Below, one piece after another: positions 9,998 through 23,700 of a stretch of DNA of 64,000 nt. Source of the DNA: Rhodocollybia butyracea (lineage: Eukaryota; Basidiomycota; Agaricomycetes; Agaricales; Omphalotaceae); assembly GCA_015501585.1 (NCBI GenBank), contig JADNRY010000060.1, positions 124,001-188,000 of the forward strand. Reading direction: 5' to 3'. Position 1 is the first letter of the stretch. Each line of letters opens with the position of its first letter. The translations under genes were made by a program, and so were the position numbers. Under the pieces are notes generated by a model that saw nothing but the letters and a program-made list of their open reading frames with translations, was not told the origin of the DNA and ran no database searches.

Positions 9998-12900
9998 ATG
10001 AGCACCAACGTTGCTGATACCTTTCCTGTTCTTGCTACTGTTGCTGCATCGCTTGCCTCTCATTTTAATTTTATGAACTCCCCTTCGATGAACCATGATG
10101 AACGTATGGTTAAGTTCATGACTCTCATCTCGGACAATGAGGAATGGAAAGCTCTCGCACTCGATGCCGATCGTAGATCCGAACTTTTAGCAATTGGTGA
10201 GTTCGATCGGCGTCTTTAAATTCTATGTCGGTCTGATTATGGGAATACAGTGTCCAAACAGCCTGATCTTGATAAGATACCGGAGGCAACTCCCCAACTT
10301 GCGAGGCCCCTAGTACATTACCACGTAGGCTTCTCCCTTGGCATCTTAGCTGTTCGCTCAATGCACTTAGATGAGCCTATGGAGGCAGTAATTGAAAGAC
10401 TTGTAGAGACTCTGAAAGAGCCCATGACAGCTTTTGTACTATCGGACCCGCTTCCAATCTGGAACCCACCTGTAGAATCTTGGACTGAAATGATGACAGA
10501 TGAGAACGTAGAGCTTTCAAAGCATATACGTAGTCTGGCTATCCCTGCCCGCTCAGACGAGCCTAACTGTCCAGATATGCTTTTACATGATCTTGGGACA
10601 ATGACCGATCCAGGTGTCACGCGGTTAATAGAGACTACTTTTGCTCCCACCAAACAGCCATGGTTAGAGTCGTTTGGACTGTCACTTGCTGAAGGGCTGA
10701 TTATTTTCTTGCTCAATCTAGTTTGCTGATCAACACATCTGGTTCAGGCAAAACTAGGGCCATGTTGGAAGGACTCACACAACATTGGGGGCTTTATTTT
10801 ATATGCTCTCATGATGGGCAACACGGGTCTAAAGACCTGTCCTATGTGATTGATGAACTGCCCGATGACAAGAATTTCACATCCGTCCTACCTCCTCCCG
10901 GTAGTGCAAACTTCCGAGGTCTTCTGGAGCAAAATCAAACATTGGCAGCGAAGCGATTCTTCGAGGTGTTGCTTTCACGCCTGATAATACTCGACCTTTT
11001 CCTCGAGATCGTGTCTAGATTTGGGGTGAAAGAGGAATACAAGCGCCGAAAACTGTGGCTTCTGTTACAACTCAAACCTAAACTTGGGCATATACCTGAT
11101 GTCTTCTTAAAGGCCACGCTTTTACTTAACGATCTAAACGCACCGAAAAGGAATCTTGTTCGAGTGGGAAAGATCTATACAACGCGAATTGTTTCTCAAT
11201 TCAATCTCCGTCAACTTCGTCTTCCAATTGTGTTGGACGAGTCTCAACGCGCGGCAGTGGCATACACATCATCCTTCCGGTCTGCCCCCGGGTCTATTAC
11301 TAACCACTCTGCTGAAATAGACCCTCGGCCAGTACTACGAGAACTAGTAGCGGCGTGTTTGAGCTTTTTCACATCAGCGTCAACGGACGACCAAATCATT
11401 CCAAAACTCATCATCACGGGGACTGGGCTTCGTAGGGATACGGTAAGAGAAGCCATCGCTTCATCAGTTCTCAAACACGGTAATTTTCTGTCTGTGTATA
11501 TCATCGACAGTCTGGATGACAAGGTAAAACATCGCCGGTATCTTCAAAAATATCTTCCTCCAAAGTTGTTGGAATCCAAAGCGTTCGAGCACCTTTTTGA
11601 TAGAGTTCATCATTGGCTTCGTGGGAGGTAGACATTTCCTTTTCAAGGAAACCGGGTCATATCTGATATTATCGACGATAGATATCGTTTCACTGCCGAG
11701 TATATATCATTGCTTCTCCAGGATGGATTCCGAAGACCACACAGAATTCTAGGAGATTACATCAAGCATGCGATAGGGTGTATGCCCACGGATATCTGTG
11801 CCACAGGAGCCATAAACCGTGAGGATAGATTCTTCGACCTCTTTCCAAAAATATCTGTCTTCCCTTTTGATTTCAAACAACTAGAGCGTTTATCAGGTAA
11901 TATCAACCCAATCTCTGGTACACTCGGTGCTTACTTTGAGTTCACTGTGATTAGACGAGAATGGGCCTGAGGTTGAAGCCCTCGTTCGTTATGCTTACGA
12001 CTATCTCCTGGGGAGCTCACCTCCCCACAGTTTTACATTACGTGAAATAGCATTTGTTCAGTATGGTTTCGCTCGATACACTCACGAAACCGAGGTCGTA
12101 CAAGTTGAAGATACGCTCCAGCCAGTGGAAGGGAAATCTAACCTTTCATCGGACCCTAAAATTCACGTTTCGGAACCTCTGATACTTCTTGCTCTGGCAT
12201 TATGGTCGAATCGCAAATACAATTACGAGAGACCCGGTCGGTGGAAGACACGTTCATTCCTTTACGTCCTATGCCAGAGCTTCTTTGGTAATAGCAGTAA
12301 ACCGGAAATTGGAAATGGCCTCGAGAACTACATTGCTTACTATCTCATTGCCGTTTTGGGGAAAAAGGAGGGATGTCGACTTGGAGACATTATGAACTTT
12401 CACCGCAAATCGGAACTCGCGGATCGAAAGGCCCAGCTTGCCGCCGTTCACATTCTTCGCGATGACCAAGCTCCCAATGGGTCTTCTATTTTAGATCAGG
12501 TTAAAGCACCCACAGCTGCAGATCACATCTCCCAAGGTGTAATTACGTCCACTATCCTTCATGAAGAGGGCGTCGATCTATCCCACTTCACGGGAGCACT
12601 AGGCCGAAGAGTCGAGCGAGCGGAACAACTAATGGAGTGGTTGTTATTCCGTCACCGCAACGCAATTTGCTTTCCCGATAGAAACTTTGGACCTGATCTT
12701 ATGTTTGTGCTTAAACTTCTTGGTGACGAGCCAGGGACCAAGCCAACATACATCTGGGTTGTAGTTCAAAGTAAACAGCGCTTGAAGGAGCCGGAATTGG
12801 ACAAGAGGGATCTTGTGTCTTGTTTGCACACAGTCACTCCGTCGTCTTTTTATTTTGATACTAACGGTAAAGTAAGCATTTTGATACTTAAAAATGTGAA

Positions 12901-13538
12901 GAGTATTGACTTATCGTTTCCCTTAGCCGTATGCTCCCAAACGCCTTCCTAAATTGCCAGCGAAAGTTCTTGAAGCAATGTCATTCCTTCCTGATCGGGA
13001 GACTGAATTGGCTGGTAAACACAGTCTCCTGCGAGTTATAGGTGCTTTTCCAGCCCCCGCAAACCTCGGACGAATTTTCTCTGTTAATGACGATGACGAT
13101 GACGATGACGATGATACCAGCGATGAAGACTGGCAGCGTGTAGAGGCCGTCAGCCCTGATATCCAGGACCCGGACATGGATAATCACCCACTTGCTACCC
13201 TTTCCATAACAAAAATGCTGAATGTAATGGACGAATTCGAACCACTCGGCAAGGGGTCAGCCTTCCTTCGAAATCACACCGAGGCAATGCGCTTGTCGAA
13301 TGCACGAGTACGAGTGAAAAAGAGAGCAAAACAAGACGGGAGAAAGAGGGGAGGTAAGAAGGAAGCAGATAGTGGCCTGCGCAGGTCTCGAAGGGTAATA
13401 AAGGCCAAACAGGCCAAGCAGGAAGCAACGAAGAGGAAGGAGGACGCGAAAAAGCCGACGCAGGTGGGTCATAAGAGAAAGAGAACCGGGGAAGAAGATG
13501 ACCACCCTCGCAAGAGGGCAACTAGAAGAAAATCGTAA
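9998..13538 (+). CDS. Family B: P-loop NTPase fused to PD-(D/E)xK-like nuclease region with acidic/basic tail
   Basis: Six exons can be read: 9998-10196, 10251-10662, 10722-11627, 11682-11896, 11955-12871 and 12927-13538. All five introns are 54-59 nt with GT..AG, and the exons sum to 1087 codons without a break (1086 residues). Walker A is NTSGSGKT (about residue 207) and Walker B LPIVLDES. The C-terminal half contains NFGPDLMFVLKL followed by YIWVVVQSK, which fits a PD...QxK variant of the restriction-endonuclease-like fold. After it come a run of nine Asp and a strongly basic end with several KR-rich clusters, likely nuclear signals. The order matches family A, so the two are distant paralogues. 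From memory this resembles Crinkler/RHS-type proteins of transposon ancestry. It may act on nucleic acid in the nucleus, but that is inference. Confidence 0.8.
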
Positions 13539-13973
13539 CTTGGTACACGGTCCAGGTTGTCCGTTTATTTATTTATGTAGTGCTCTTTCTTTATTGAATC
13601 CGATGTTCATGATAATTTGGTCAACACGACAGCTCAGCGCTCAACGTCAACTGTTGTCTCCAGTAAGAGCAGTCCGCCATGGAAAGATAGAATCAAAAAA
13701 CTCAATGTTAGTACAGTCTCACAGACATAAATCCATTGCGCATAACGTTTAAAACGAGTATATGGAGACTCCAATTTCGTAGTGACAGTCACAGATACTG
13801 GAAAGGGGGCACGTGCTGTAATGATATCATTCGTGACATGGAAAATTTCAAGCCATCGATTTGCTCTGAGTCTCTGGCACAGGGCTGTACGTCTCTTTCT
13901 TTCTTCACGACCACTAACATCATCGTCTCGACCATCTGGTCGCCTATAGATCTCTAATTATCAACTAATCGCA
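13539..13973. other. Intergenic region between family B and ARB1
   Basis: No coding sequence is supported. It holds the 3' flank of the family B gene and the upstream region of the ARB1-like gene. Both genes are on the plus strand. Confidence 0.6.
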
Positions 13974-16509
13974 ATGCCATCTGCATCGAAGCAAAAAAGA
14001 CTCGCCGAGAAGGCTGCAAAAAAAGCATCTGGTGGGGATGCTTCAACAGCCACAACCACTCCAACAGGCAGCGTAAACGGATCTACTGGTTTTAATACCC
14101 CGATGACCAGCGTCAGCGCCGCCACATCTTCTGAAGATTTGACCAACATGGCAAAGTTGAAAATCGCTACGGACAGAAGTGCATCTGGTGTACTCGTTTC
14201 CGATGTCAAGGGCCGGGATATCAAGATCGATCAATATACTCTCAGTTTTCACGGGCGATTGTTAATTGAAGGCGCTGAAATTGCACTCAACTACGGTCAG
14301 CGGTATGGTCTGCTGGGGGAGAATGGATCAGGCAAGGTATTTACTAGAATTATATATTGTGTGTGCCTGCTCATGCTTGGAAAAGTCGACCTTCCTTCAA
14401 TCCATCGCCGAGCGCGATATCGAAATTCCTGACCATATCGATATCTACCTCGTTCGAGGTGAAGTCGAGCCTTCTTCGGTGAACGCTGTCGACTTCATCG
14501 TCGCTTCCGCCAAGGCAAAGGTCGAGAAGTTGGAGAAATACATTGAAGAACTATCAGTATCAGATGACCCAGATTCCGAAGTTGCCTTGGACGCTGCTTA
14601 TGAAGAATTGGAGGAGCTTGACCCTGCGACTTTCGAAACGAAAGCAGGGAGTATCCTTCATGGTCTCGGTTTTAATCAGGAGATGATGAAGAAACCTACA
14701 AAAGACATGAGTGGTGGTTGGAGAATGCGTGTGGCTCTTGCCAGGGCGTTGTTTGTAAAGCCCCATGTTTTGCTGCTCGATGAACCTACCAATCACTTGG
14801 ATCTCGGAGCCGTAGTTTGGTTGGAGGCTTACCTATCAACTTATAATCATATTTTAGTTATCACATCTCACTCTCAGGTAATCCCTCGTTACTATTTGAA
14901 TAATTTCCCTGCTAATGACCTTATAGGATTTCATGGACAGTGTTTGCACCAATGTCATGGATCTTACATTCAAGAAAAAGCTCGTTAGTCCTGTGTAGCA
15001 CGCTGTCATCGTCATCTTACTCGTCTATCTAGGTCTACTATACTGGAAACTATACTACATACGTCCGTACGAAAAAGGAAAACGAGGTCAACCAGATGAA
15101 GGCGTACAATAAACAACAGGATGAAATACAACATATCAAAAAGTACGTTGTCCACATTCGACTGAACTATCCCGTCTAAACCTTTCGCCGCAGATTCATC
15201 GCGTCCGCTGGTACTTATGCTAATCTTGTGCGCCAAGCAAAGTCCAAGCAGAAGATTCTTGACAAGATGGAAGCTGCGGGTCTTATTGAAAAGATCGAAG
15301 CACGTAAGGCAACCTACAAGATCACTTAAAGTGAAATTTGCTCACTTTTCTTTCTAGCGAAACTCCTGCGTTTCAACTTTGAGGATGTTCGCAAGCTTCC
15401 ACCACCGATCATCGCGTTCGATGAAGTCGCATTCTCATACTCGGGCAAGAAGGAGGATTATCTGTATAAAAAACTCAGTTTTGGTATTGAGTGCGTTTCA
15501 TTATTTTTACCTTATCATGGATTAGATTTATAAAATGTCCATAGCATGGATTCCCGTATCGCAATTTTGGGTGCGAACGGAGCTGGAAAGTCTACCCTTT
15601 TGCATCTGATCACTGGCGCTTTACAAGTATGTCGCTTTATTTCTTTTTTTTCTAGCCCTCATTTTAACTTTAATTTTACAGCCTGTCGAAGGCACTATAT
15701 CAAAACATGCAGGTTTAAAGCTCGCCAAGTACTCACAACACTCGGCGGACCAACTACCATACGACAAGTGTCCCATTGGTACTTTGACTGATCTTCATGC
15801 AACCTGCCCTCTATTTATACATCGTTTCTGTAGAATACTTCCAATCTCTCTTCCACGAAAAATTCCCGGAGAAGGACACGCAGGCGTGGCGAGCGCAGCT
15901 CGGTCGATTTGGACTGAGCGGCGCCCACCAAACAGCTCCTATCAAGCAACTGAGTGACGGTCTTCGTAACCGGTGAGCTTTTTCTTCTGTTTGAGATGCA
16001 AGAATACTAATGAACATGTCCAGCGTTGTGTTTGCGCAACTAGCTATGGAGTTTCCTCATATTTTACTACTGGGTAATGCATTAATGTCCAAATGAAGCT
16101 TGATACTAATTTATTGTTTCTAGATGAGCCCACCAACCATTTGGATATGGAGTCGATCGATGCTCTTGCCAAAGCCATCAACGAGTTCGAGGGTGGAGTG
16201 GTCATCGTGTCGCACGACTTCCGTATGTTACCGTTTGTTCCATTGTGCATCAATTTCCTCTAATGCGTTTACAGGTCTTATCTCGCAAGTCGCTCAAGAG
16301 TTATGGGAAGTGGCTGACAAGAAGATTCGTAACTTGTCCAAGGAAGATATATCAATCGTGGACTATAAGAAGAACTTGGTGAAAGCCAGTAAGTTATCCT
16401 GCCCTCTTTGCATCATGTTGTGTCTTTTGTTGATCTGCCCTCGACAGGTAACGCTGCTATTGAGAAAGCAAAGCTGTTCAGCAAGTCGGCGCCCAAGAGC
16501 AAGGCTTGA
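13974..16509 (+). CDS. ARB1: ABC-F ATPase ARB1 (ABCF2-like), ribosome biogenesis
   Basis: This is a soluble ABC-F protein with two nucleotide-binding domains and no membrane segments. NBD1 has Walker A GENGSGKST (split by an intron at 14337-14385), signature MSGGWRMR and Walker [15 protein letters not shown]2 has GANGAGKST, signature LSDGLRNR and again [11 protein letters not shown]. The linker [19 protein letters not shown] is characteristic of the ABCF2/ARB1 branch rather than GCN20 or EF3. The N-terminus is Lys/Ala-rich ([13 protein letters not shown]), as usual for the family. Short introns interrupt it, for example 14878-14926. The stop TGA is at 16507-16509 after KSAPKSKA. Known role of the family: ATP-dependent steps in 40S and 60S ribosome biogenesis, shuttling between nucleus and cytoplasm. 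No defect is seen. Confidence 0.93.
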
Positions 16510-16873
16510 GCGGGCTTGTTTGTAGTACGTACACGTTCATTATTATAGCGATGCTAGTTTGGTATTCTTCATCTACATATCTGTACAATGTACAATGTAC
16601 GAAGATCTCTTGTTCACGTATATTTAGAAGCGCTTTGCATTTCCGTACCTTTAGACTTTTATGCACTAATGACAAGCTTGAAACGGATGCTGGTGGCCTG
16701 ATCCTTTCAGGGGACTATGCCTCAACCCCACTCGAACAGCTTTTCAACAAGTACAGTGATGGTGTTATCTCCATACTTCTTGCGATGGCATACATACATC
16801 TTGTTCATAGCGTTTATACAGACCAAAAAAGGGTTGAACGCTGAGCCTTTCTAGTGGACTATAGGCTACTATA
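16510..16873. other. ARB1 3' flank
   Basis: An open frame crosses part of this stretch but has no recognisable domain or intron pattern and lies directly after the ARB1 stop. I treat the region as 3' UTR and intergenic. Confidence 0.5.
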
Positions 16874-17265
16874 GGGCTGTTCAATTCTAATCGCATCAAA
16901 AATCGCGAGTGCTCACAATTCACTCAAATGAGAGCCGACGAGTGCCACCCTCACCAACCCTGACCAATAACCAGATGCGCCCGGACCTCCGCGCCCTCAC
17001 AGTTTGGCTTGTTCTTACTTTTTGGTAGTACCCATGCCCTAAGTAATGTGTAGGGCATTCAACAGAGATGAAAATGGTACGAATTAACTAAAAAGATTAT
17101 GTCCTCCTAGTACCTACAGCCTCCTAAGGCTCGACGAGTCCAGTCATTGCTTTGACATTGCACCTGATATAAGCATCAGGTGGCATCGTCGGCCTCCCAT
17201 TTGATTGAATGAATTTGAATCGTGAGCACTCGCGATTTTTTGCCGCGGTTAGAATTGAACTGCCC
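16874..17265. mobile_element. Intact MITE of about 392 bp (GGGCTGTTCAATTC family)
   Basis: Terminal inverted repeats of about 50 bp begin GGGC(T/A)GTTCAATTCTAA and continue to an ATCGCGAGTGCTCAC block on both ends. No ORF is present. TA-rich flanks (ACTATA before, TTATG after) suggest a TA-type target, but the exact duplication is unclear. A second copy of the same family is at 52425-55237, split by an insertion, which confirms the boundaries. Confidence 0.88.
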
Positions 17266-17785
17266 TTATGAGTCACAGTGCTGGGATTATGCTCATTTTC
17301 AGGAAATCAAGTATGTTCCCAAATAAGGATTTCTGGTCGAATGGTAGAAATGAATCCTTGTAACAAATGTTCTATCAGCGAACCTCCTAGACTGTATAGC
17401 TAGCTAGTTAACGAACCTAGTACTACTAGTGGTATAGTCATAATCGCAGTGTCCAGTTAGTACCCAGATAAGCTAGTCAGCATAAAGCACTGCTGGCACC
17501 GCTAAAGGGAAGGTTGTATTATATTAAAGCATCCAAACGACGAACGATGAAAGCCAGATAGATCCTGAAACTATACATAATCAACTAATGAGGGTATATA
17601 TATACAACCAGATGAAAAACGATAAAGATGGCTTGATGAACCATCTTGCCAAACTGCAGATAACAAACAGATATAGCTTGTAGTGGTGAATATGCAAAAA
17701 TTCAATGAGGGCCAGATAGAAGTATGAGAATGCATATATGGATGACTGTGAGATGATGAGGAAAACAAACAAGCAACGATTGGCA
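17266..17785. other. Intergenic region 3' of the coiled-coil gene
   Basis: It lies between the MITE and the end of the minus-strand coiled-coil gene. It is AT-rich and contains CTAGCTAGTTA-type short repeats. No gene is seen. Confidence 0.6.
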
Positions 17786-20700
17786 CTAGCTTTTATGCCA
17801 CCATCCATCACTGTCAACAGTAGGTGCCAAGGACACCGTACTGGGTGTAGGCGAAGCCATGGACGATCGCGGATATTGCATGCGTGGTTGGGGTCCGCGG
17901 CTGAGGGATGATGGATACTTTCCTGATGGCGCGTGTACAGTGCTGGTTGGCGTTTTAGGTTCGTAGCGGCCGTTCTGTGGGGTTGCGGTTTTAGGGGCGT
18001 GAACCGAATCCCAGACTGATGTAGAATTGTTGGGAGGCGTGATACTGCGAGGCGTGATACTTCGGGTGGTAGGCGTTCGATCGTTGGGAGTAACAGATCG
18101 GTCAACAAGCACGGTACTTGCACGAGAATCCGGACGAACAGGGTAGCCGTTGGGTACGTTAGCTGATTTCAAGTAAGTAGGGTTTCTGAAAGCTGTTTTG
18201 GCCTTCTCGAGCTCGACTTGCAACTGCCTGGTCTTGGTTTCCAACGCAGATATTTCTTCACGAAGTCTGGCCTCACGATCCTAGTATAAGACCTTATGAG
18301 CGTGGAACTTTTGGCTCATACTAAAGAATCACAAACCTTTGATAAACGTTCATCAGCTTCCCGGTCCTCCAGCTGCATCTTCACGACGAGGTAATCGGCA
18401 TCAAGCTGTGAGTGAGTCTGTTCTGCCTGCTCCAACTGAGTTGTCGTTCGTTCCAGCTTGGCTTCGCTTTCCTTTGCCCGCTTCTCCCATTCCGATGCTC
18501 GAGCTTGAGACTGAGAAAGGCTCTGCTTGATAGTGCTGACAGCCTTCTCGTTGGCTGCCGAACGGTTTTCTTGCTCCTTAAATCGCTTCTGCAACGCAGC
18601 GTGTTCTCCCTCCAACACTTTACTGCGATCTCGGGCACGCCGAAGCTCGTTTAGTTCTTCGTTGTCTGCTTGACCAATCAAATTTGTCAGCTGCTCTATC
18701 TGTTCCGAAGTGCGGCGCAAATCATCCCAATGCGTCTGCTGAGAAACCAAATAATCGTACTGCTTCTGTAGCGAGGAATAGGAATACTCGGCATTCTCCT
18801 TATCTCGGACGGCAAAGGTCACTTTAAGTTCTAGTGAGTCAGCCTGGAGAAAGAATATCATGGGTAAGAATATGACCAAAGATAAACTTTCCATACCTTT
18901 GCTTTCAAGCTTTGTTTCTCAGACATTAAATCCGCGTTGGCTTTCTCCAAGGTAGCGATTCTGTCCTTGTTAACCTGAGTAGCCACGTCTGATGCCTGTA
19001 GTCTTCCCAGAGCCTTTGTCAAAGCTTCTTCCAAATTGCTACTTTTTTCTTCGATATTAGAGACTTCGGAAGAATTAGCGTCTACAGCGGCCTGCAATTC
19101 CTTCGCATGTGCCTTGAGCCTCTCGCGATCAGCCTCGAGGATGTTCAGCTTCTCACTCAACATATCCTTCTCAACGCGTACCTGCCCATGCGCACCACGG
19201 GCCTTATGCACTTGAACCTGAAGTTCCGTATTTGATTTACGAAGATCTTCCAGTTCGCGTTTAGTCTGATCGCGGGAGAGAATAAAGTCAGAGTGAGAGT
19301 TTTGGAGGACCGTTGTCGCGGCAAAGATTGAATCCGGAAGGGATGATATTCTGGAGAGCAAGTCCTTTGAGAGTTGGAGTACTTCGGTACTGTGGCCTGC
19401 GAGACTCTGTTGGACAGTGGCGATATCTCCTAGTATGTTCTTGACATCAAGGATGTTTTGGTCGGGCTTTTGCGTTTCGGTTTCGCTTGAGGTGATAGCT
19501 TTCTCGGCTTCGAGGGTAGCGTGAACTCTTTCAGGCAAAGCCCTTACAAGTTCGACGATATGTTGATGAGAACTAGATAGATCAGACTGGTGGCCAGCCA
19601 GCGATTTCTGACCTTCCGCAATGTTGGCCAGATCGACTCCCCAAGCCTCAAATGGATCAAGGAGTCGCGAAACGTTCTCCGTAACTTTGCCGGTAATGCT
19701 TTCGACATTGAAAACCTTGTCGCGGACAGCAAGACGAGAGTCAAGCCTTTCCACTACAAGATCGGCCACTTGCTCTTTGATTTCGAAAGCATCAATGGGT
19801 GCAATAGCTTTTCGAACTTCAGCAGTAAGTTGTAAAGCTATAGCAGTGGTATCAATAGAAGGAGAATATTGCTGTAAAACGGGAAGGAGAACGGGGAGTA
19901 GACGATCCACTATCAAATCTGCAGTCTCTCTCTTATCCGATGCAAGGTCGATAATCTGGGAGATATGGGGTTTGACAGCTTGAGTGAGTTTGTCGGTGAG
20001 GAATTCATAGTCCACGGCCTCTGGACGAATGGCGTTGAAGGCAGGATTCAAGGCAGACACAACAGCATCGACGAGCTGGTCATGCTCTCTGGAGGGTGCG
20101 CCGCGAGCGATTGTCTCCAAACGTGTCGATAGCTCTGACACAATCTCCACCACTGCATTGATAGTACGTGATGAATAGTGCTCAAAAGCCTGAGAGAGAT
20201 CTGGCTGAGAGCTGCTATCGACGCTCGCAACACCGCGCAACTGCGCTTGCGTCTGGAAGGAATTTAACTCTCCCGCCACCAACTCGAGTATTTTTGTATG
20301 GCCTTGCTCAACCACGTCTTTGATCAACTCAAAGTCCATTTCGCCTCGAGCATCGATATGGGATTCATCCAGTCCTCGAACAGCGCTGTCAGCCAGCTGA
20401 GTGCGGAACAACGACACAACATCAGAAATCATTTCCTCAGCCTTGGGAGTAAGACCTTGCTGGATGCTGGTGTTGGATATCGAGGTCTGAAGGCTTCGCA
20501 CCAAACCAGACAATTTTTCGTCCAGTAGTGTTGAGAGTAAATCCTCCAAACGTCTTATTTCAAGACGAGTAGTGAGATCCTTCGCCACCGGACCTGCGAG
20601 CGACGACGTCTCTGACATGGATTCTAATGAAGAACCGGGAGATCGAGTATCATACCGCATGTTCTCGATGTTATCTGGTAACGAAGATCTTCTTCTAGCA

Positions 20701-23700
20701 TGAGCTTGGAGCTTTCTTGCTGACGCCGTCGCGAACACATCCTCCTAAGAAGCAAATATCAGCGATTGAGCCGATAAAATCGAAACATACTAACGGTGGG
20801 AGATACAGCAGAGGGGAGGAACCGCCCGGGATCTGTGACAAGCCTGGTTCTGGAGACCTTGTGAGATATGGCAGGCATATCAACGCCCAGGTCATCCAAG
20901 GAAGGTCGGAGACTACGTCCCAATTCATAGAAATCATGATCTCTTTCTCGTTCAACTTCACGCCCAAATTCTCTAGCTCTATACTCACGGGAACCAAGTC
21001 GTGACCGAACAGTAGGACGTGTACGTTCGTCGCTGGAGTTGGTACTGGAGTTGTTCGCAAGAGCCTTGAATAGACCTGCAGGAACAGTGTTGCTAGATAC
21101 CGGGTGCTTGAATTCCAACGGAATCGGCGCACGCTTGGTCTTGGTCGCAGAGGCAGAAAACACATCCTCGATATTCGCATTATTCTCCTTGTCCTCGTCT
21201 TCGTCATCAGTGTTCACAACTTCATCATCCTCTTCAGACAGCTTCTCTTCTTGCCTACCTATAGGTGGCAATGTCCCAACGGCATTTGAGAAACCAGCAA
21301 AAGTAAACGGTTCAGCAGTTGGATTAAGAGTGCCGGAAAGTTTACTACCACTGGTGAGTGAGCTTGCCCCACGTCCATGTCCGTGCCGTGATGGTGAAGA
21401 AGGAACTTTGATTCGGAGACTTGCAGGAGAGCCAAAGGTGGACGGAAAACGGAACGAGGTCATACTATCCCCTTCAACAACCTCCATGTCGGAACCAGAC
21501 AGAGAGGCTTCGCGGCGCTGGCGTTTTTCACGTCCTTGAACCTTGAAAGGTGAACCTTCCTCCTCCACATTCAAAACGAAACCCGCGCCGCCTCTCGCTG
21601 TCGCAGCATTCGCGGGAGGTAAAGGCAACGGTCGGCTTTCAGTCTGGTGTTGAGGTATAGGGAAGGAGGGAGTCGGTACTGGGAAGGAAGGCGTCGGTAT
21701 CGGGAATGCCGGAGATTCGGCGACAGTGACATTGGGGGTTGGGAACGGCGCTCGGAAAGAAAATCCGCCAGGTTTGAATTCTGCGGCAGAAGCATTCAAC
21801 CTGGTTCCAAATCCACCACTATTTGAAGAAGGGAGACGGGAGTGGGTCATAACGGAGGCACTAGGAACTCCGCTAAAGGAAAAGCCTGAGTCACTATCAT
21901 TACGAGCTCCAAATACGAATGGCTTCGCATTGGGATTGAGATTCGGTTTCGGCGGTTGATATTCATTATTAGAAGGTACCCGAGAATGAGCTCGGGCGGG
22001 ATCATGGACCGAATGAATTCCACTTTGAGAGCTCGGCCCACGTGAATGGTGAGTCGGTACGAGAGGAAGGGGTCTCGAACCAGTACCTCCAGAAGGAGGA
22101 TATCTCATGTCCAAACTAATGTACCCGCCATGTTCCTCTTCAGACGGGTTTGAGATGATATCGTCATCTTTGGGTTGCATAAGACGAGGAACGATGATGG
22201 TGTTGTCGGGAGGTCGAGGGAACTGTGGCAACTTGCGAGGTTGTTCGGAAGGAAGAGTAGCAATACTACGCCTTCGCAAGCGTGCCTCCACACGAGCTTG
22301 ACGAGCCCTTTCTTCATCTGAAGGATTAGACCATTCGCCGATACTCTGCACCAAGAGTCAGCAGCTATAGGAATGGAAGAGTAGAAGAAACCCACCTCGT
22401 CATCGCTACCTTCATCATCAACCTGGCCATATCCATCAACGTCTTCACTCCCAGTCCATTCCTCTACTCCTTCCTCTAGTTCTCTATCGCTGTTCATCCG
22501 TATATGGAGGGGAATCGGGCCTCGTGCGGGCCCCAAGTTTCCAACCACCAAGCTGGGAGAGGGACCAAACGAGTCATTGTCCGAAGCTCCTAGCCGCTCA
22601 TTCAATCCATCAGAAATCAAGCCACCAAAGGAGCGTAAAGATAAGGCAGCTGAAAGACGCGAGACATGTCTAGAGTGATGTTGGGACTGAGATGGAGTGA
22701 GAAGGTCTCCGTTACTCTGCATTTCTTCCCCTTCCCTTCTTCCCCTTCTCTTTCCTCTTCGCTCTCATCGTCTTGATCTTCATTTGCTCCGCCTTCAACT
22801 TCATCTCTACGCTGTGCCCAGCTCGGCATTTTAATTTCTTCTTCCTCGAGACCTTCTTCGTCCACCTCTTCTGGAATATCCAAACCGAATCCCCGCGCAA
22901 AATCCGGGCGGGAGTCTGTTCTCACTGCGCTCAAAGGTGGCGCGAGTCCAGAATTGTTTGTATTTGTAACAAGGGTTGCCATCATAACAGGTTTTCGTCC
23001 TTGGGGAGCGTATATGCTAGCATCAACACCAGTATCAATTTCGGGTAACGCGGGGCTGACGCTATCTCGGGCGCCGTTCTGGTCGTTCCCGAGGATGGCA
23101 TTGGGACCGAACGGATTCGATGTGGTACCAGCGCTAGGTGGTCGGAAAAATCCAGGACTCAAACTCAAGCCAAGTCCAGCCGAAGGAGGTTGAGCAAGCG
23201 ATAACGAGTGGCCGTGTCGATTTGTGATGAAACGAGGTATTTGTGCGCTGTTGGTGGGACTTGGAGAAAAGCCCGTTGCACTGAGTGGCGGATTTAGCAG
23301 TGGCGGTTGAGGTGAGGTAGAGATAGAGTTTCCAGTAGAGGTTTGTTGAGCTTGTTGTAATTTGTTAAGTTTGTAGAACAGTAGGGCGGGATCTGCGGGC
23401 GAAGATACCTAATGGCCGAATAAACGATTAGATCGTGAAACAGAGATACAGCGCAGCAAAGATGATAATGTAGCGTATTGTGTGGCGTAAAGGCGAAGGT
23501 TTGAAAGAAACAAAAGGCACGTGTAATACACGGTCGTATGAACAAGTATGACAATATCTCCAAAAAGGAAAGAGTACGAGCACAAAGAAACACGTACCGA
23601 AGCAGCGCGTCCGTGTATAAACGAATTGGCACTGGAGTTTCCGCCGCGTTCCACTCCAAGTCTTTCCAATTTCTGCTCGATATCAGCGTGTTTAACACTT

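Noticed and set aside
12923..13521. Minus-strand ORFs opposite the end of family B
   Set aside because: They are antisense to the Asp-run and Lys/Arg-rich tail, which naturally leaves the other strand open.
16506..16844. Plus-strand ORF of 112 codons after ARB1
   Set aside because: It starts at the ARB1 stop and has no domain or splice pattern. It looks like 3' flank.
21039..21539. Plus-strand ORF of 166 codons inside the coiled-coil gene
   Set aside because: It has Ser-rich, low-complexity antisense composition. The minus strand is continuous with flanking exons and has coherent splice sites.
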